From assembly GCA_963921185.1 (NCBI GenBank), contig OY992530.1, positions 164,068,255 to 164,132,254 on the forward strand: a stretch of DNA of 64,000 bases, given 5' to 3'. Below, piece by piece: positions 1 through 11,781 of this stretch; within the stretch, counting starts at the first letter, position 1, and every line of letters starts with the position of its first letter. The notes under the pieces are model-generated. The model saw nothing but the letters and a program-made list of their open reading frames with translations, made no database searches and had not been told where the DNA came from. Origin of the DNA: Dasysyrphus tricinctus. Taxonomy: Eukaryota > Arthropoda > Insecta > Diptera > Syrphidae. The translations under genes were made by a program, and so were the position numbers.

Positions 1-1295
1 ATATATTGCTTTTCAAATCTTCTTCCCTTTAAAATATGTTCCATCCATAGATGCTCTTTTTCATATTGCAACATCGCCGAAGGACTATTATAGAGATGTT
101 GAAATGTAATAGCTGACAAAAAAAAATTCTCTATTACTATAAAACATGACCCACAAAGAATATAAATAAAAAATTGAAAAGAAATATAATTTGTATTCCT
201 TCACAAAAAAAAATAGACGAAACGAACATCTTGAATACAAAAAAAAATGAATATACAAATTAAGGGGAGAAAAACTTAAAAAACATATCTACACATAGCC
301 AACCAAAAAATGTGGTAAAACGTCAGAAACTTGGCTTGTGGCCAAACTGAGGCCTGGTATGCTAAAAGATACAAAATATTTATCTATCCATAACACATAG
401 ATACACCATGTCCTGTGTTACTTTTATTACACCAAACGAAAAGTTTTTTTTTGTACTACAAAGTCTAGGTATAGCACAAAAGTGCCATCTGGCGCATGGG
501 TTGTTGGTAGCGGGGAAGCTGATGAAGATGAATATTGAATACTGTCCATCCTATTCCTACAGCACCATTCTGCTAGATTTCAATTGCATTGCATCAACCA
601 GGTTGGATGACATTGGCATATCTGTAAAGTTTTGGTCATGTCGCTGGCAAAAATTTTGATACAAAAGGTAAATCGCGCTGAATATTTTATTTCCGATGCA
701 AAAAGAATATTACACACACACATTGTGCATTGGGATTTAAAAGATTTCTTCTATATTCAGATATCAGTCTTGTTTTTTATATTTTTGAGACTTCAGGGAA
801 ATCAGCCCTTAGGGTTGATTTCTAATGCAAAAGATCTATAGATTAGCCCCTTCAGATCTTTCAAATCACATATAGAATGCATAGAATTGAATGATTCCTT
901 GATTATTATGTGTGATACTCGCAGGTGCATACTTATAATAAAGCAAATAAATAACGTGAGCAATTCAATCAAACCGCTAACGAAAACGGTTGCAACAAAA
1001 ATTTATATTAAATATAACCATCGAACATAACTTACGCGTACCTTTCGTAGATAGAGCTACTGTTTTACTCACTTTCTCGCTAAGGACTTCACCGAAGTTG
1101 AATGAATTTGTTTGCCCGAAACAACAAAAAGAAGGGGACAAAAAGAAACAAACCCAATGAACAACATCCATTCTGCCCCCTGCACGTTAGCGTTACCCAC
1201 TCCCTAACGCGGGGAGGTGTGCATTGGGATTTTCCTTTCATTGAGCCTAGGACCGAAGTGGCGTCCTAGCACTCTCCAGGACTTTGGAGAACTTT
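1..1295. other. AT-rich DNA, no gene recognised
   Basis: Only short chance reading frames occur on either strand, without codon structure, splice pattern or a recognisable motif. I see no repeat boundary that can be defended. Positions 1170-1290 are locally GC-richer (ccctgcacgttagcg, taacgcggggagg), which could be a remnant of older repeat DNA. Confidence 0.5.
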
Positions 1296-1581
1296 TTTGT
1301 GTAGTCAATTACATTTATGTGTAATGATAAAAAAAATGTAACCATTACAGATTTTTTCAGTTACTTTTTGTTCTTCGATTACTTTTTTCAAATTATGTAC
1401 AAGTAATTATTTATTGTAAATTTTAATTACAAACAACATATACCTTCGTAATTGTAATTGAAAATTTCCAATTACGCATTACATTTAATTGTAATTATAA
1501 AAAGTCAATTTCTGATTACATGTAACTGTAACCGACCCTGTAATCAATTTCAAATTATGTAATAATTACTACCCAACTCTG
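1296..1581 (-). mobile_element. hAT-like terminal region rich in TAATTAC motifs
   Basis: Read on the minus strand, the segment starts CAGAGTTGGGTAGTAATTA and continues as a dense run of aattac/gtaatt blocks. Ends of the form CAGAGTTGGGTAGTAA are common in non-autonomous hAT elements of animals. The flanking octamer is gtatcaag (1582-1589). I could not find its partner, so the left boundary near 1296 is a guess. No coding capacity. Confidence 0.45.
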
Positions 1582-2574
1582 GTATCAAGTTAGAGCCAAA
1601 ATGAATGTAAATATTTGGTTCAAATTTTGTGTACATATTAACCTATACATGTTTATTTGCCTATTGCCTAGAAATTTGAATGGTGTATTATTTAAGAGGA
1701 CAAAAGAATCCATTCTTCCTTTGATGGATGATTTGAAATTTTACTTGAAACTTTGTGTTTTGAACGATTTTTTTGTTGTTGAATCTTTTTTAATTTTAGA
1801 TAACTATTGTTTACTGTTTTGGGTCCTTATTTTCAAAGTATAATAGAAGCACAAACTTCAAATAAAATAAAACAGTGCAAAGAGAATGAGACTTAATGTA
1901 TGCATGAACCTAATGTGATAGAAATCTTTTTCTGATTCAGTATTTCGTCAAAAAGTCAAAAGCAACCCAAAACCGCATTCTGTTTGTTATTTGAATAATT
2001 GGTATTGGTGTAGTCCTTCATCTATTTTCATGTCCAGTTCACTTTTTCAGATCTTCTTAACAGATGTATCTATAGATGTAAGGATCAGCTGAAGCAGTAC
2101 CCAGGAGAGCTTGAAACTTTATGTATCGTAAAGGTACATACATGTGTATAATGATATGTCGAAAATTTTTTTTTGCAAAATGCCTTCTTGCGAGGTTCGT
2201 AACGACAACGATTCTTATTGCTATGTTTATATGGGCAATGGAATGGCATGTGTCAAGTGCAATGAAAAACATTTAGTGTGACCATCTGACCTAAAATTAT
2301 TTGACCTAAAATTTTACAAATTTTTCTGCTTTCAAACAAATTTTACAACATACCAGAATTCTTTAAAAAAAAAAAGACAATGGTCTGAGCAACTAGGCTG
2401 TGACAATCTAAACTAAGGGACCTAGAATTTATTATATCGCAATTTTATATTTTCCACAATTATTTTGATTATTTCGTTTGTGTTTTGTTTGTTATATTAT
2501 ACATGACTTTATGGATATCAGAACTTTTGGAGCTTTCATTGAAGGCAGATGATATTAGCCTTATTATACTTATA
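1582..2574. other. Unannotated AT-rich stretch
   Basis: No supported gene, RNA or repeat boundary. Short frames here have biased composition and no recognisable domain. Confidence 0.5.
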
Positions 2575-2582
2575 ATCATAAA

Positions 2583-4196
2583 CAGTAGCGGATTCAGACA
2601 AGATGCCGCCCTAGGCCCTGTATGATGTGCCGCCCCTTTTTTTCTGCTAAAGTTTTGTCAAAATCTAAAAATCACTAGCTAATTATAAAAGAATTGAACA
2701 GTAAAGTGTTATTTAAAATTATACTTTTTTTGGATTGTAAATTGCACATTAAGTTGGTAGTTTATATTATTATATATATTTTCTTGTGAAATGCATTTTT
2801 TTAACTTATGAAATCAATTGAATTGGTGAGTGGAAGAACAGAATAAGCGCCATTGCAGAGAAATTTATACAAAAATATTTTTTGTTTTAGTAGATTTTTA
2901 AATAAAGAATTTTATGGACTTTTCCATAATGACCAATCCCCTTTTGATTTTCATAAAAAAAAAATATTATTTTGTCTGCGCAGTTAAAATGTATGTCCAT
3001 TTTTCTTTAAATCATAATTTAGCACTTGTACGGTTCTACCACTCATCAATTTTTCAATGAACAATATTGAGAGGGCATTAAGTCTATCTTGAACCCATAC
3101 TAATATAGTTTTTAATCCTTTTTAAGGTGGAAAAAGATCTTTCTCCCGCACAATTTGTAGCTGGAATGGTTAAAAACATTCTTAGAGCAATGAGCTAATG
3201 TTAGGCTTTGTATATATTTCGTGCAGAACAAACATCATCTGTATCCTTTAATAAATCTTTTAGTTGATTATGAAATTTCTCAATGTCATTTCTAAATCAT
3301 CCGGATATTTATTAACTATAACTTGTCTATTTGCTTGATTTTTCAACTTATTTGTATCAATTTCAGATAAACTTTCTTAGAAATTGAAGTTTATGTAAAG
3401 CTATGTAAGCTTTTGCGTCTGGCTTATTGTAGGCTCGTAGTATCCAAAGAAGGAAGTGTTTTGGTATTTCTCTTTATTCTGTAAATTGTTTATCTCTCAG
3501 ATCTTGAAGAAAAGAAGCCAGGGAACCATACATTTGGACAGCGACTGAGAATCTTGAAGTTTCTTACTAGCAGCATTAAAACGATCTGAAATTGCGTTCG
3601 TGTAATTTTCGTATCAGTCCTTTAGCTTCGGATCGTTTATTCGGTTTCTCGTCTCTGGTTTCTGCAATGAAGCTTCAATTATTGGAGACCTTTCTTTAAA
3701 GCATAGCACGCATCATGTTGAGCAGACCAACGAGTTTAAGATAGATTTTTGAGACTTAATTTTGTACAATGGAACAATGATGTGTAGATATGGTAAGAAA
3801 ATATAAGGTTCTTGCAGAGTATCAACGTGCAAGCTGCACAAGCTCCTACTAATGCCTGTGATATGATAGTTACCTGACATATTGCAGGCACTAAAATAGG
3901 ATTTTTAACCTAGTCTATTTTCATATCGCACTGAACGAATTCAATCAGTCATAAGAAAAAATAAAACACCATTTGATTTTGAGTGGCGCTTTTTAAGTTA
4001 ATTTTCTTTTCAAATTTTTTGATAAAGTGGAAACACCACATAGAGTTATTAAGTCTAATCTTAGAAAAACCTTCGGTGGAAACCAACAACTAGGTATATT
4101 TTGCCCCTTCAAAATTTGGTTGTCCCCAAATTTTTGAGACCCTAAAATGTTGGCGCCGAATAGGCCCTCACGGGCTTAAGCCTAAGTCCAGCACTG
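2583..4196 (-). mobile_element. hAT transposon with 8-bp target duplication
   Basis: The ends read inward as CAGTAGCGGATTCAGAC (left) and CAGTGCTGGACTTAGGC (right, minus strand), an imperfect terminal inverted repeat starting CAGT as in hAT elements. The element is flanked on both sides by the identical octamer ATCATAAA (2575-2582 and 4197-4204), the TSD length typical of hAT. Length is 1614 bp. The interior carries a decayed transposase on the minus strand. The exact TSD with a decayed coding region suggests an element that moved late as a defective copy, or simple slow decay. Confidence 0.88.
3000..4060 (-). pseudogene. Decayed hAT transposase (ZMYM/52K-repressor-like type)
   Basis: The clearest match is on the minus strand around 3185-3089, which encodes PATNCAGERSFSTLKRIKNY, the conserved C-terminal hAT dimerisation block (family form: NC.AERSFS.LKRIKNYLRS). 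Upstream, near 3560-3480, VQMYGSLASFLQDLRDKQF is consistent with the region before it. Many stops and frame changes break the gene, including one directly after ...ISMGSR. In intact relatives this protein is the DDE/RNase-H transposase that cuts the element ends; this copy cannot make one. The N-terminal BED or zinc finger was not identified. The gene lies fully within the ends and TSD at 2583-4196. Confidence 0.75.
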
Positions 4197-4204
4197 ATCA
4201 TAAA

Positions 4205-5935
4205 TATTAACCTTTAGCTAGCTTACCCATGCAAACCCCAAGCCCAACAAGCCACATTTTGTTATCTACATGATCTGATCCGGAACAATTTTTAACACGT
4301 AATTACAAAAACAACATGGGATCCTGCTTTTTATCTGGATCTACCTAAATTTCAATGATTAGATTTCACTCTGGCAGCTTAGAGGCTAGCTATTTACTAT
4401 TGTGAATTATCTCAGTAGTGAAAAGAAAAGATGCGACAGACATATGACAAATAAACAAACGTTAGGTTATATGACACTCCTGCCATTAAGAGCCTGTCTG
4501 TTTTATTTATCATGATCTGATCTAGATTAGATCACGTGGACAGTATGATTTAATGTGATTATGAATAAAATGCAGAGTTACCTTTTTTGTTTCTTTGATT
4601 ATATTCAATGACATGTATGGTCACCATAACCGCTGTGAAACGTAGATATGGAAGAACACATTCACGGAACATGCTATGCCGGGTATGTCAAAAGCTTAAA
4701 CATGCTGCTGAATGAATGCATCGTTTGCAGTAAATCTTGTTTTTTGTATTTAAGGTTCACCTTTTTTTTTGTTTTAAATCCTTACCACGATAACCCATGC
4801 CATCTCATCCTCAACCTATATATATCTCTGCTACAACAGCAGTGGGATTGAATGGATTGTTTGATGGGCAGACTCACTATACGACTTGTAGGTTGTAGGT
4901 AAAGTCCAGCTGCCTTCCATTGCACCACTCGAAAGGAGTTCTCTTAAGTGCAGGAACTTGGGTGAGCTTTAACGCTATGATGGTGTAACAGTTGCGAATG
5001 CTTGCCATAGAGTTTCAAGTGGTTGATAGATGTTCATTGTCGAAGCTGGCGAAGTGGAAAGGATACGAAGGACTATAGTGGTGACGATGCTGGTGGTGTC
5101 CTACTTATAGCTGATAGATATGACCCAAGCGTTCGCCAAACATATTAACTATACTATTGTTTTCTTTTGCAACGTCTGTTTATCGAAATGCTTTGAATGC
5201 ATGGTAAGTCTTAGTGTGCTGTTCTTTTTGCCGTGCACCCAATCAACACCCGAGACTCTCGCTAGCTATAAGGACCATACTTCTGGCATCATTTGTAGAA
5301 GAAGAGGCTATAGATTGCAGATATTCCACTGCTGAAGGGGTTTACTAGAGCAACGACTAGAAGTACGAAAAAATGGTATCGTTTCATTGTTACAACGCGA
5401 CGTACATGCATACATACATGATTCTACTTTATTTCAAGAATAAACTTGGATGCTGTTTCCAGGATTATTTTAATGGATAGGAAGAACCTGCGGTGAAATA
5501 CACGCAGGCGTAATTTGCAGAGGCAAAAACCCGCATCCACTTTTTGTGGTTGTTAGCCTTGACTTGGTGTTGTTTTAAGCAAGAATGAAAAATGCATTAT
5601 TATGTGAGAAGGTATTTATGTGTAAGTTACAATTTTACTGGGTTGAGAATTTTTGTTTTATAGAGAAGTATGTACAAATGAACATACATATATCTATGTT
5701 ATATGTAAAATACATATTACATATATTGGTGTTGGGCTTGGTTATAAAAATTATACTCAACCTTTTGGGTGGTTTGTATTGCATTTGTGTGAATGCTGAC
5801 AGTTTAGATTTTTTTTTTCTGGATTTTCTAGCTCAATTCAATCAGTCAAAACATCACATATTACAACAACAAAAATTAATAAAGCATCCATTGGTGTGAT
5901 AAAGGGGCAGAGGTGGGCACTGTTCACCTTAGAAC
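4205..5935. other. No gene recognised
   Basis: Low-complexity AT-rich sequence with short unsupported frames. At 5908 a CAGAGGTGGGCACTG string resembles a hAT end, but no partner end or TSD was found. Confidence 0.45.
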
Positions 5936-5949
5936 ATTGATTGCCCTCC

Positions 5950-6243
5950 GTAGTACTTCGTGGCATGATGGTTAGTGTGTTCGATTCACAGCAGCGCCAC
6001 CTAAAAACTGAAATATTTTATCCGAGGTACCGCCTCTTGCGAGGAACTGACAAATCCTCAAAGAGTACACTTGTCATGAACAAGTGCTTCTCATTTGGCC
6101 GTTCGGACTCAGCAAAAAACTGTAGGTCCCCTCCATTCCTGCCAACAACAAGCACACAGGATTGGTAGAGAGTTGTAGGTCACTAGGCCCTGGTACCTGG
6201 TTCTCCAAGAGCTGTTGCACCACCCAAATCATTTATTCATTTA
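5950..6243 (+). mobile_element. tRNA-derived SINE with deleted promoter head
   Basis: The body matches, base for base over long stretches, the minus-strand copy at 59813-60140. Shared parts include tgacaaatcctc, gtccgaacggc-type sequence and the tail ...agctgttgc(g/a)ccaccca. The head keeps the A-box region cgtggcatgatggttagtg, then jumps straight into gttcgatt, losing about 25 bp between the pol III A and B boxes that the other copy retains. It is flanked by the 14-bp duplication ATTGATTGCCCTCC (5936-5949 and 6244-6257), typical of LINE-mobilised SINEs. Confidence 0.88.
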
Positions 6244-6331
6244 ATTGATTGCCCTCCTTAGACAAATCGACAATACAATTTGTCTGCTTCTATAACCCAC
6301 CGAAGAAGTAACTCTGAAGGAAGTTTCAGAC

Positions 6332-7005
6332 TAGAGGTCTGCATGAATATATTCATTTGCTCCCTTTCAACGGGTGCAATACTTCAGTGTACACCATTCA
6401 TTGCAATTTTTCAACATAGTATACAGTGAAGTGAAGTACCCACTCTATAAGAAGCAGTAAGTGTATTCCATTCGATCACCTGATTTCAAAATGAGTACAC
6501 TGTTTTCTTTTTCTCGCACGCTGTTTTGCTTGATTTGAGCCAACAGTGTACAATGTTTACTGAGGGAAATACACTAAGTACACTGAGTACACCGAGTGGA
6601 TTAAATGAAACGATTTCAATGTCTACTTGGTTTCTAGCTTTGTAGAGAGAAGAAGAAATTGAGTTAAAAGAAAATAAACAAATAGAAACTACTGAGGTAA
6701 ATCTCTCAGCAACCATTTCTCTCCAATTTACCGTTTAAGAAGCTAGACTTTGTCTGGAACAAATGTACTCAGTGTTCATAGTGTAGTATACACTTTTTCT
6801 ATGAATACCCATATTCTAAATACCCGTTCTTCGTGAGTTCACTGCAGTAAGTGTTTGTTTTGAAATGGGTGCAAGACTCATTCAGCAATCAAATATAAAA
6901 GTATTCATTCATTTGAGTTTCAAGCAGTATGTACAATATTGCAGTGTGCTTGAAATAAAATGAATGTCTTGGAATTGGTTTCAAGACATTCAATGCAGAC
7001 CTCTA
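6332..7005. mobile_element. Non-autonomous hAT-like element
   Basis: Terminal inverted repeats TAGAGGTCTGCA (left) and its complement at the right end are flanked by a perfect 8-bp duplication TTTCAGAC (6324-6331 and 7006-7013). Length is 674 bp with no coding capacity. The interior is packed with short sites of the form AGTGTAC, GTACACT and cactga/tcagtg in both orientations (for example near 6390, 6490, 6545, 6570-6595 and 6760-6790), as expected for subterminal transposase-binding repeats. Confidence 0.88.
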
Positions 7006-7975
7006 TTTCAGACACTAATATTTATATGTGGCCTACAGTTACCGGTAAGTGGTCTCCACATACAAGCAATACCTTCATTTTATTTGTATTTACACATTGC
7101 ACCCCTGTCCTAGAAGCTTCTAACATGAGTGGTGTGTGAACTTGGTTTATTAAACAATTTCAAACCCAGTCAAGCTCAAACCGAGTTGAACCGAGTTAGC
7201 TTGAACATGGCAAAGTTGTCATTGTCAGGTTTAATAAGCGGAATCACTTCACTGTGAAGTAAGCACCTCAGTATGATTTTTTTTTCAAAGGAAGGACCTC
7301 AAAATTTGGGCCTAGTCTTTACCTACTTGAAATCCAAAAAAATGCTAATTTGGAGCATTGTTGAAAGTTCCTAGAATTTTTGGCTCCTGAGATACGGGAT
7401 GTGACTTGGTGAAGTCAATCTTGTGAAATTTTTCATATTAGGGCCTTAAATTTCAGCCTATCGTTAAAATGCAATTAAACCGCTAATTTGAACCTTTACC
7501 ACAAGATCCTAGCATGCTTGGTGCCTGATTGATTACACCCTTATTTGGCGAACTGCAAAATCGGGAATAAAAATGAAAAAAAAAATTCAAGTTCCCATTT
7601 GCGTGAAATAAAGTTGACCTGCTAACTTCACAGACGTGAGCAACAGAAATTTTTGAAGAATTTTTACATATTCATAGCCACATGTAGATTTATTAATCAA
7701 GTCAGACTTTGATGATTCTTTTCCAAACCGATAATTGTTATTTGCTTAATTTTTCAAATATTTTATTTAGCAAGATTTCAGATTTTGGTGGTTTCGCATT
7801 TCGATAAAGGGTGGGGACGAGACTGGTATGTATAAACATTTTTATTCTGAAAATATTAAATTTTCATTTGAATTTAGATTCATCGTAACACATTGCTGCA
7901 GAGTTTAGTTTGGTAGTTCTTCTAATGAATGTTAATTGCCTCACTGTTGCCGTCATTGTCTGCTTCATTCATTAT
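7006..7975. other. No gene recognised; degenerate repeat-like DNA
   Basis: A passage such as gagatacgggatgtgacttgg (from about 7387) has the look of satellite-like dispersed repeat units seen elsewhere in the window. No boundaries or genes can be supported. Confidence 0.4.
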
Positions 7976-7977
7976 AG

Positions 7978-8099
7978 CCTGTTGGGAAGATTGGGACTGG
8001 TATCACGGCAGTTTTTATACAAGAGAAGTGAGGGGTCAGAGATGCCCCACTTCTCTTGTCCAGAAACTGCCGTGAGACCGGTCTCAGTCTTCCCAAACT
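7978..8099. repeat. Near-complete hairpin with ~53-bp arms
   Basis: The left arm (cctgttgggaagattggg...aagagaagtgaggg) and right arm (ccccacttctcttgtcc...agtcttcccaaac) are complementary over about 53 bp with a loop of roughly 8 nt. Most differences are transitions that leave G-U pairs if the plus strand is transcribed. It could be a tiny palindromic MITE, a long pre-miRNA-like or endo-siRNA hairpin, or a chance remnant of a larger inverted element. No flanking duplication was found. Confidence 0.75.
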
Positions 8100-8585
8100 A
8101 AGCACCGTCTTAGTTGTCTTTTGAACAAATTTGATAATTTAGTTAATGCTCAAGCCAAGCACATAGATATTGAAGAATCATTTGCACCAGTTTTGGGAAA
8201 ATTTTTCTTGCAATTTTTGTTTGAATTGAAATTTCTTGATGGCTTAAGCGCGGACTTCCACCGCTTATGATAGCATAAAAATCCTGCATAGCAAAAAGTC
8301 AACTCGATTTGTATTATTAAGAAGTTGAAAAATATTAAAAGTCCTAGTAACAAAATACCCCTCTGTTTTTGGAAAACTTATTTAAAAGTTGAAACGATGT
8401 TTAGAGATTTGATAAAATCAACATTTTGCATAATAAATAAATTAGTTCTATATATACAAAAATTAATTCCTTTTTTACAAGCATAACTCGGCTGAACATG
8501 ATCCGATTGAAATGTTTTTTGACAGAAATGTCAAAAAAGTCGTGAAAAGCCGAAAACGCATATTTTTTCATATAAAAAATATAAT

Positions 8586-8773
8586 AGCCGTTTTCCTTTG
8601 GAGGTGGCGAAGTACTTGCAAGTACTTTGCTAGCGTTTTTCAATGGAACACATCAAACGGCTTTCCCATGTAAAATGTATCTACTCGCACATGAGAGCAT
8701 GTGCAGTTGGTAGTACTAGATTAGGGTTTTCACCTACTCATAAGTACTTCGCCACCTCCAAAGGAAAACGGCT
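8586..8773. mobile_element. 188-bp MITE with perfect 32-bp inverted repeats
   Basis: AGCCGTTTTCCTTTGGAGGT plus the following GGCGAAGTACTT at 8586-8617 is repeated exactly inverted at 8742-8773. The two flanks are TAAT-rich (tataat / aataat), so the duplication could be TA or TAATA. There is no coding capacity. The superfamily was not determined. Confidence 0.82.
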
Positions 8774-10848
8774 AATAATGAATTCCTGTTGAGTTCGTGC
8801 AAGCGTTACTAGGCTAGAAATTATCGATTTGAAATGAATTTTTTTTGGATTCGTATTGAACCAGACTGAAACACAACGTAGCAAAAATTGTAAATTTCGA
8901 ACAATAAGTCCGAAAATCATACAACAAGAAATATCATATTCTTAAGTGAGAATATAAGAAAATTCGATTTTGTAAGGGAAGAAAAAAGTTTTCCAATGTA
9001 TAACAAATATTACAAAATTGACAATCTGATAATTTAGTCCCTCATGAAAATAGAATTTCCAACAGATGATACTACGCTGTCAGACTTACGTTTGACATGT
9101 GAGTAGTATATTCGATGATTTTAAACTGACGATTGATACGAAACGGTTTTGTCTCGATAAAGTGCGGTCAATGTAGTACATGGCCCTTGATCAAACTTCA
9201 TTCGAGAACCTGTAAACTGTTGATTTTGCTATGCGCCACATTTCGAGAATGGTGTTAGTGAAAGAGTTTGCTTACCACCGATATTAATTGGGACGCAACG
9301 CTCGCCAGTGCTTGCGATTAAAATTCGTACATTGTTCACCATGATCATTCCGAGATTCCTCTTTTAAGTGGCAATATCATGAAATAAAAGTGCTGATCAC
9401 AAACCCTTTCTTGCAAATTTAAAAATTCTACATGATACACAACTGAGGAATATTTGGATCAAATTGTGATTTGTTGATGGCAACTTTTGTTTTCTCTAGA
9501 TCGAATAATTGATACTTAAGAGTATTGATTCATGAATTCTGAGTATCAACATCTTCATTTTGCTTAATTTTGCATATAGCTATTACAACCAAAAAGTCGA
9601 TAATTACCAAAAACAGAGCTAAACATGTATGCATTTTTTGTGATTAGGGCTGATATTGATCGAAGACATGTGTCGGCTTATATGAGTCAATTTGGAATGA
9701 CAGCCCGCAATCGTTCAATACACGACATCATGGTTGTTGCTGTGCGATTAAGTCGCATTTTGACCCCTTTTATTGCCTCTTGCGACCATGAGACGACTTT
9801 TTAAAAAAACAAGTTCTTTTTACCCTTTTTAATAAATCCTGCTACTTTGTTGACCCCAGCTCTAGAAAAAAGAGAAAACATATATTATATGATTTGAAAT
9901 CGGCTTCTTTCATTGGGATCGCACGCGGTCAGTGAAATTGAGTCAAATCTTGCTAGGCACCTATTCCTTGAAAATCCAATGAAATTTTTCTATTTTCTGC
10001 ATATAAACGTAGTAACTGTCCAGTCTTATTAAGTTTTGAAATATTCCCCCCATTTGTTCATATTTTCTATATAGCACGAATGCAGACAAACAAAATTGAG
10101 GTAATAGTAATGAAATATGTATGTCACAATTATTCTGTCTTTCTATTTCTACCTCCACCTGAAACCACTGGAACGATTTCTTCAAATTTTGAAGTTAAGA
10201 TTTTTTGGAGATTCCCTAGAGGTACCGTACTTACCATACAACCCTTAAGGAAAAACTTGTAAATCTCAAAACAAAAAATTTCTTTTCTCAAAAACGATTT
10301 CTTCCCCCAAAACTGAAAACGTGGAAGCGGAACACAAATGTCTTTGATTTTCTTACTAACGGCTCTAACGATTTTAATCAAATTTTTTTTCAAAAGCTTT
10401 TAGATGTTTACAATATTGCATATCAAAATTTTGAAAAGAAGAGATTTTTAATTTGTTGAAAATTATTATTTTTTGGAGTATTCAATACATAAATACTTTT
10501 TTTCCATAGTTTTTTTTCTGTAATTACTTTGCCATTTTCCAAAGTTCAAATATGATAAGGATAACTCACGTTCATTAAACATCAAGCTACAGCCTAAGGG
10601 AGTTAACCGATTTTCTTCAAAATTAAAATATTTATGTTCATAAATTAAAAAAAAAAAAATATGCATAAGGTTTGAATAAAATTGGTTGACGGTTTTAGGC
10701 TCTAACTCTAGGTAAAGTGAACAGTGGATGTGAAGAAGCAAATTAATTTTTGGACTTAATATTTATACGAAAACTACAGATTTAAATGAGTTTGTGAAGT
10801 TGAATAGAATTTGAATGAATATAAGAACTGATTTTTTGTTATGGTCAA
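8774..10848. other. No gene recognised
   Basis: AT-rich, stop-dense DNA. Segment 10150-10400 (ggaacgatttcttcaaa, ttttttggagattccc) resembles the degenerate phrases at 22100-22700 and may belong to an old dispersed repeat. Confidence 0.4.
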
Positions 10849-11775
10849 TTGTTTAGAAAAGAAAACTTCATACAAAATTGTTTACTTTCTTTGCGATTTA
10901 TACGTATTCTGATTGATTTCGATCGGGGCGCTTTGACAGAATTATTTCGCACAAATAATTCACTACTAAATCTACAGCAAAAGAAGGTATGCGACACACT
11001 AATAAAGGCAGTTGACGACGGAAACCGTGGCATATTTTTCCTTGATGAGCCTGATGGAACAGGCAAAACATTCCTTATTGCGTTGATTTTAGCGGCAATA
11101 GGATCTAGATACAACATCGCGCTTGCAGTCGTGTCTTCTGGAATAGCGGCCATATTGTTGGAAGGTGGTCCGAGAGCTCATTCAGCAGAATTATCATCTG
11201 GGATGAATGCACAATTGCACACAAGCGAGCATTGGAAGCACTTGTTCGTACAATGACGTATTTGCGGAACAATACTATAGATGCTTCGGAGGCGCAATGA
11301 TACTGTTATTGGCGATTTCCGTCAAACCTTACCTGTCATCCCGCGATCAACCCCTACAGATGAATTTAATGCTTGCCTGAAATCATAAAATTTCTAGAAA
11401 TACGTAACGAAGTTAACGACGAACATGCAAGTAGCGTTGCAGAATGATCCATCAGCTGATGATTTTTCAAATCAATTTTTGCGGTTGATTCTTTGACTGG
11501 CCTGATTTCGTTCCCGCCGAATTTTTGTAAATTTACATCATCGAAGGAATAACTCATCCGCAGAGTGTTCCCAAAATTCGGTTGAAATTATTTGAACAAC
11601 GATTGGTTGAGTGAACGTGTGATATTATTTGCGAAGAGAAAGGACGTTTTTTGATTTGAACTTCATTATTCAAAATCAAATCTCATCGAAACTGCATTCT
11701 TTCAATTCGGTTGATCAAGTAACAAATGATGATGAGGCGACAAACTATCCGATTGAATTTTTGAATTCATTTGAT
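10849..11775 (+). pseudogene. Helitron-type Pif1 helicase pseudogene, upstream part
   Basis: Pif1/Helitron helicase motifs appear in order but in different frames. GTGKTFLI (Walker A) falls at about 11055, with the following SSGIAAILLEGG block typical of Helitron helicases. After a frame change come IIIWDECTIAHKRALEAL (Walker B, about 11180) and GDFRQTLPVIPRS (motif III, about 11310). NDDEATNYPIEFLNSFD (about 11725-11775) is the conserved segment before the C-terminal domain. In intact Helitrons the helicase is fused to a Rep nuclease and drives rolling-circle transposition; the Rep part was not seen. At least three frame breaks make this non-functional. The reading is cut at ...NSFD by the foldback element and resumes at 14946. 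Confidence 0.88.
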
Positions 11776-11781
11776 ATGCTT

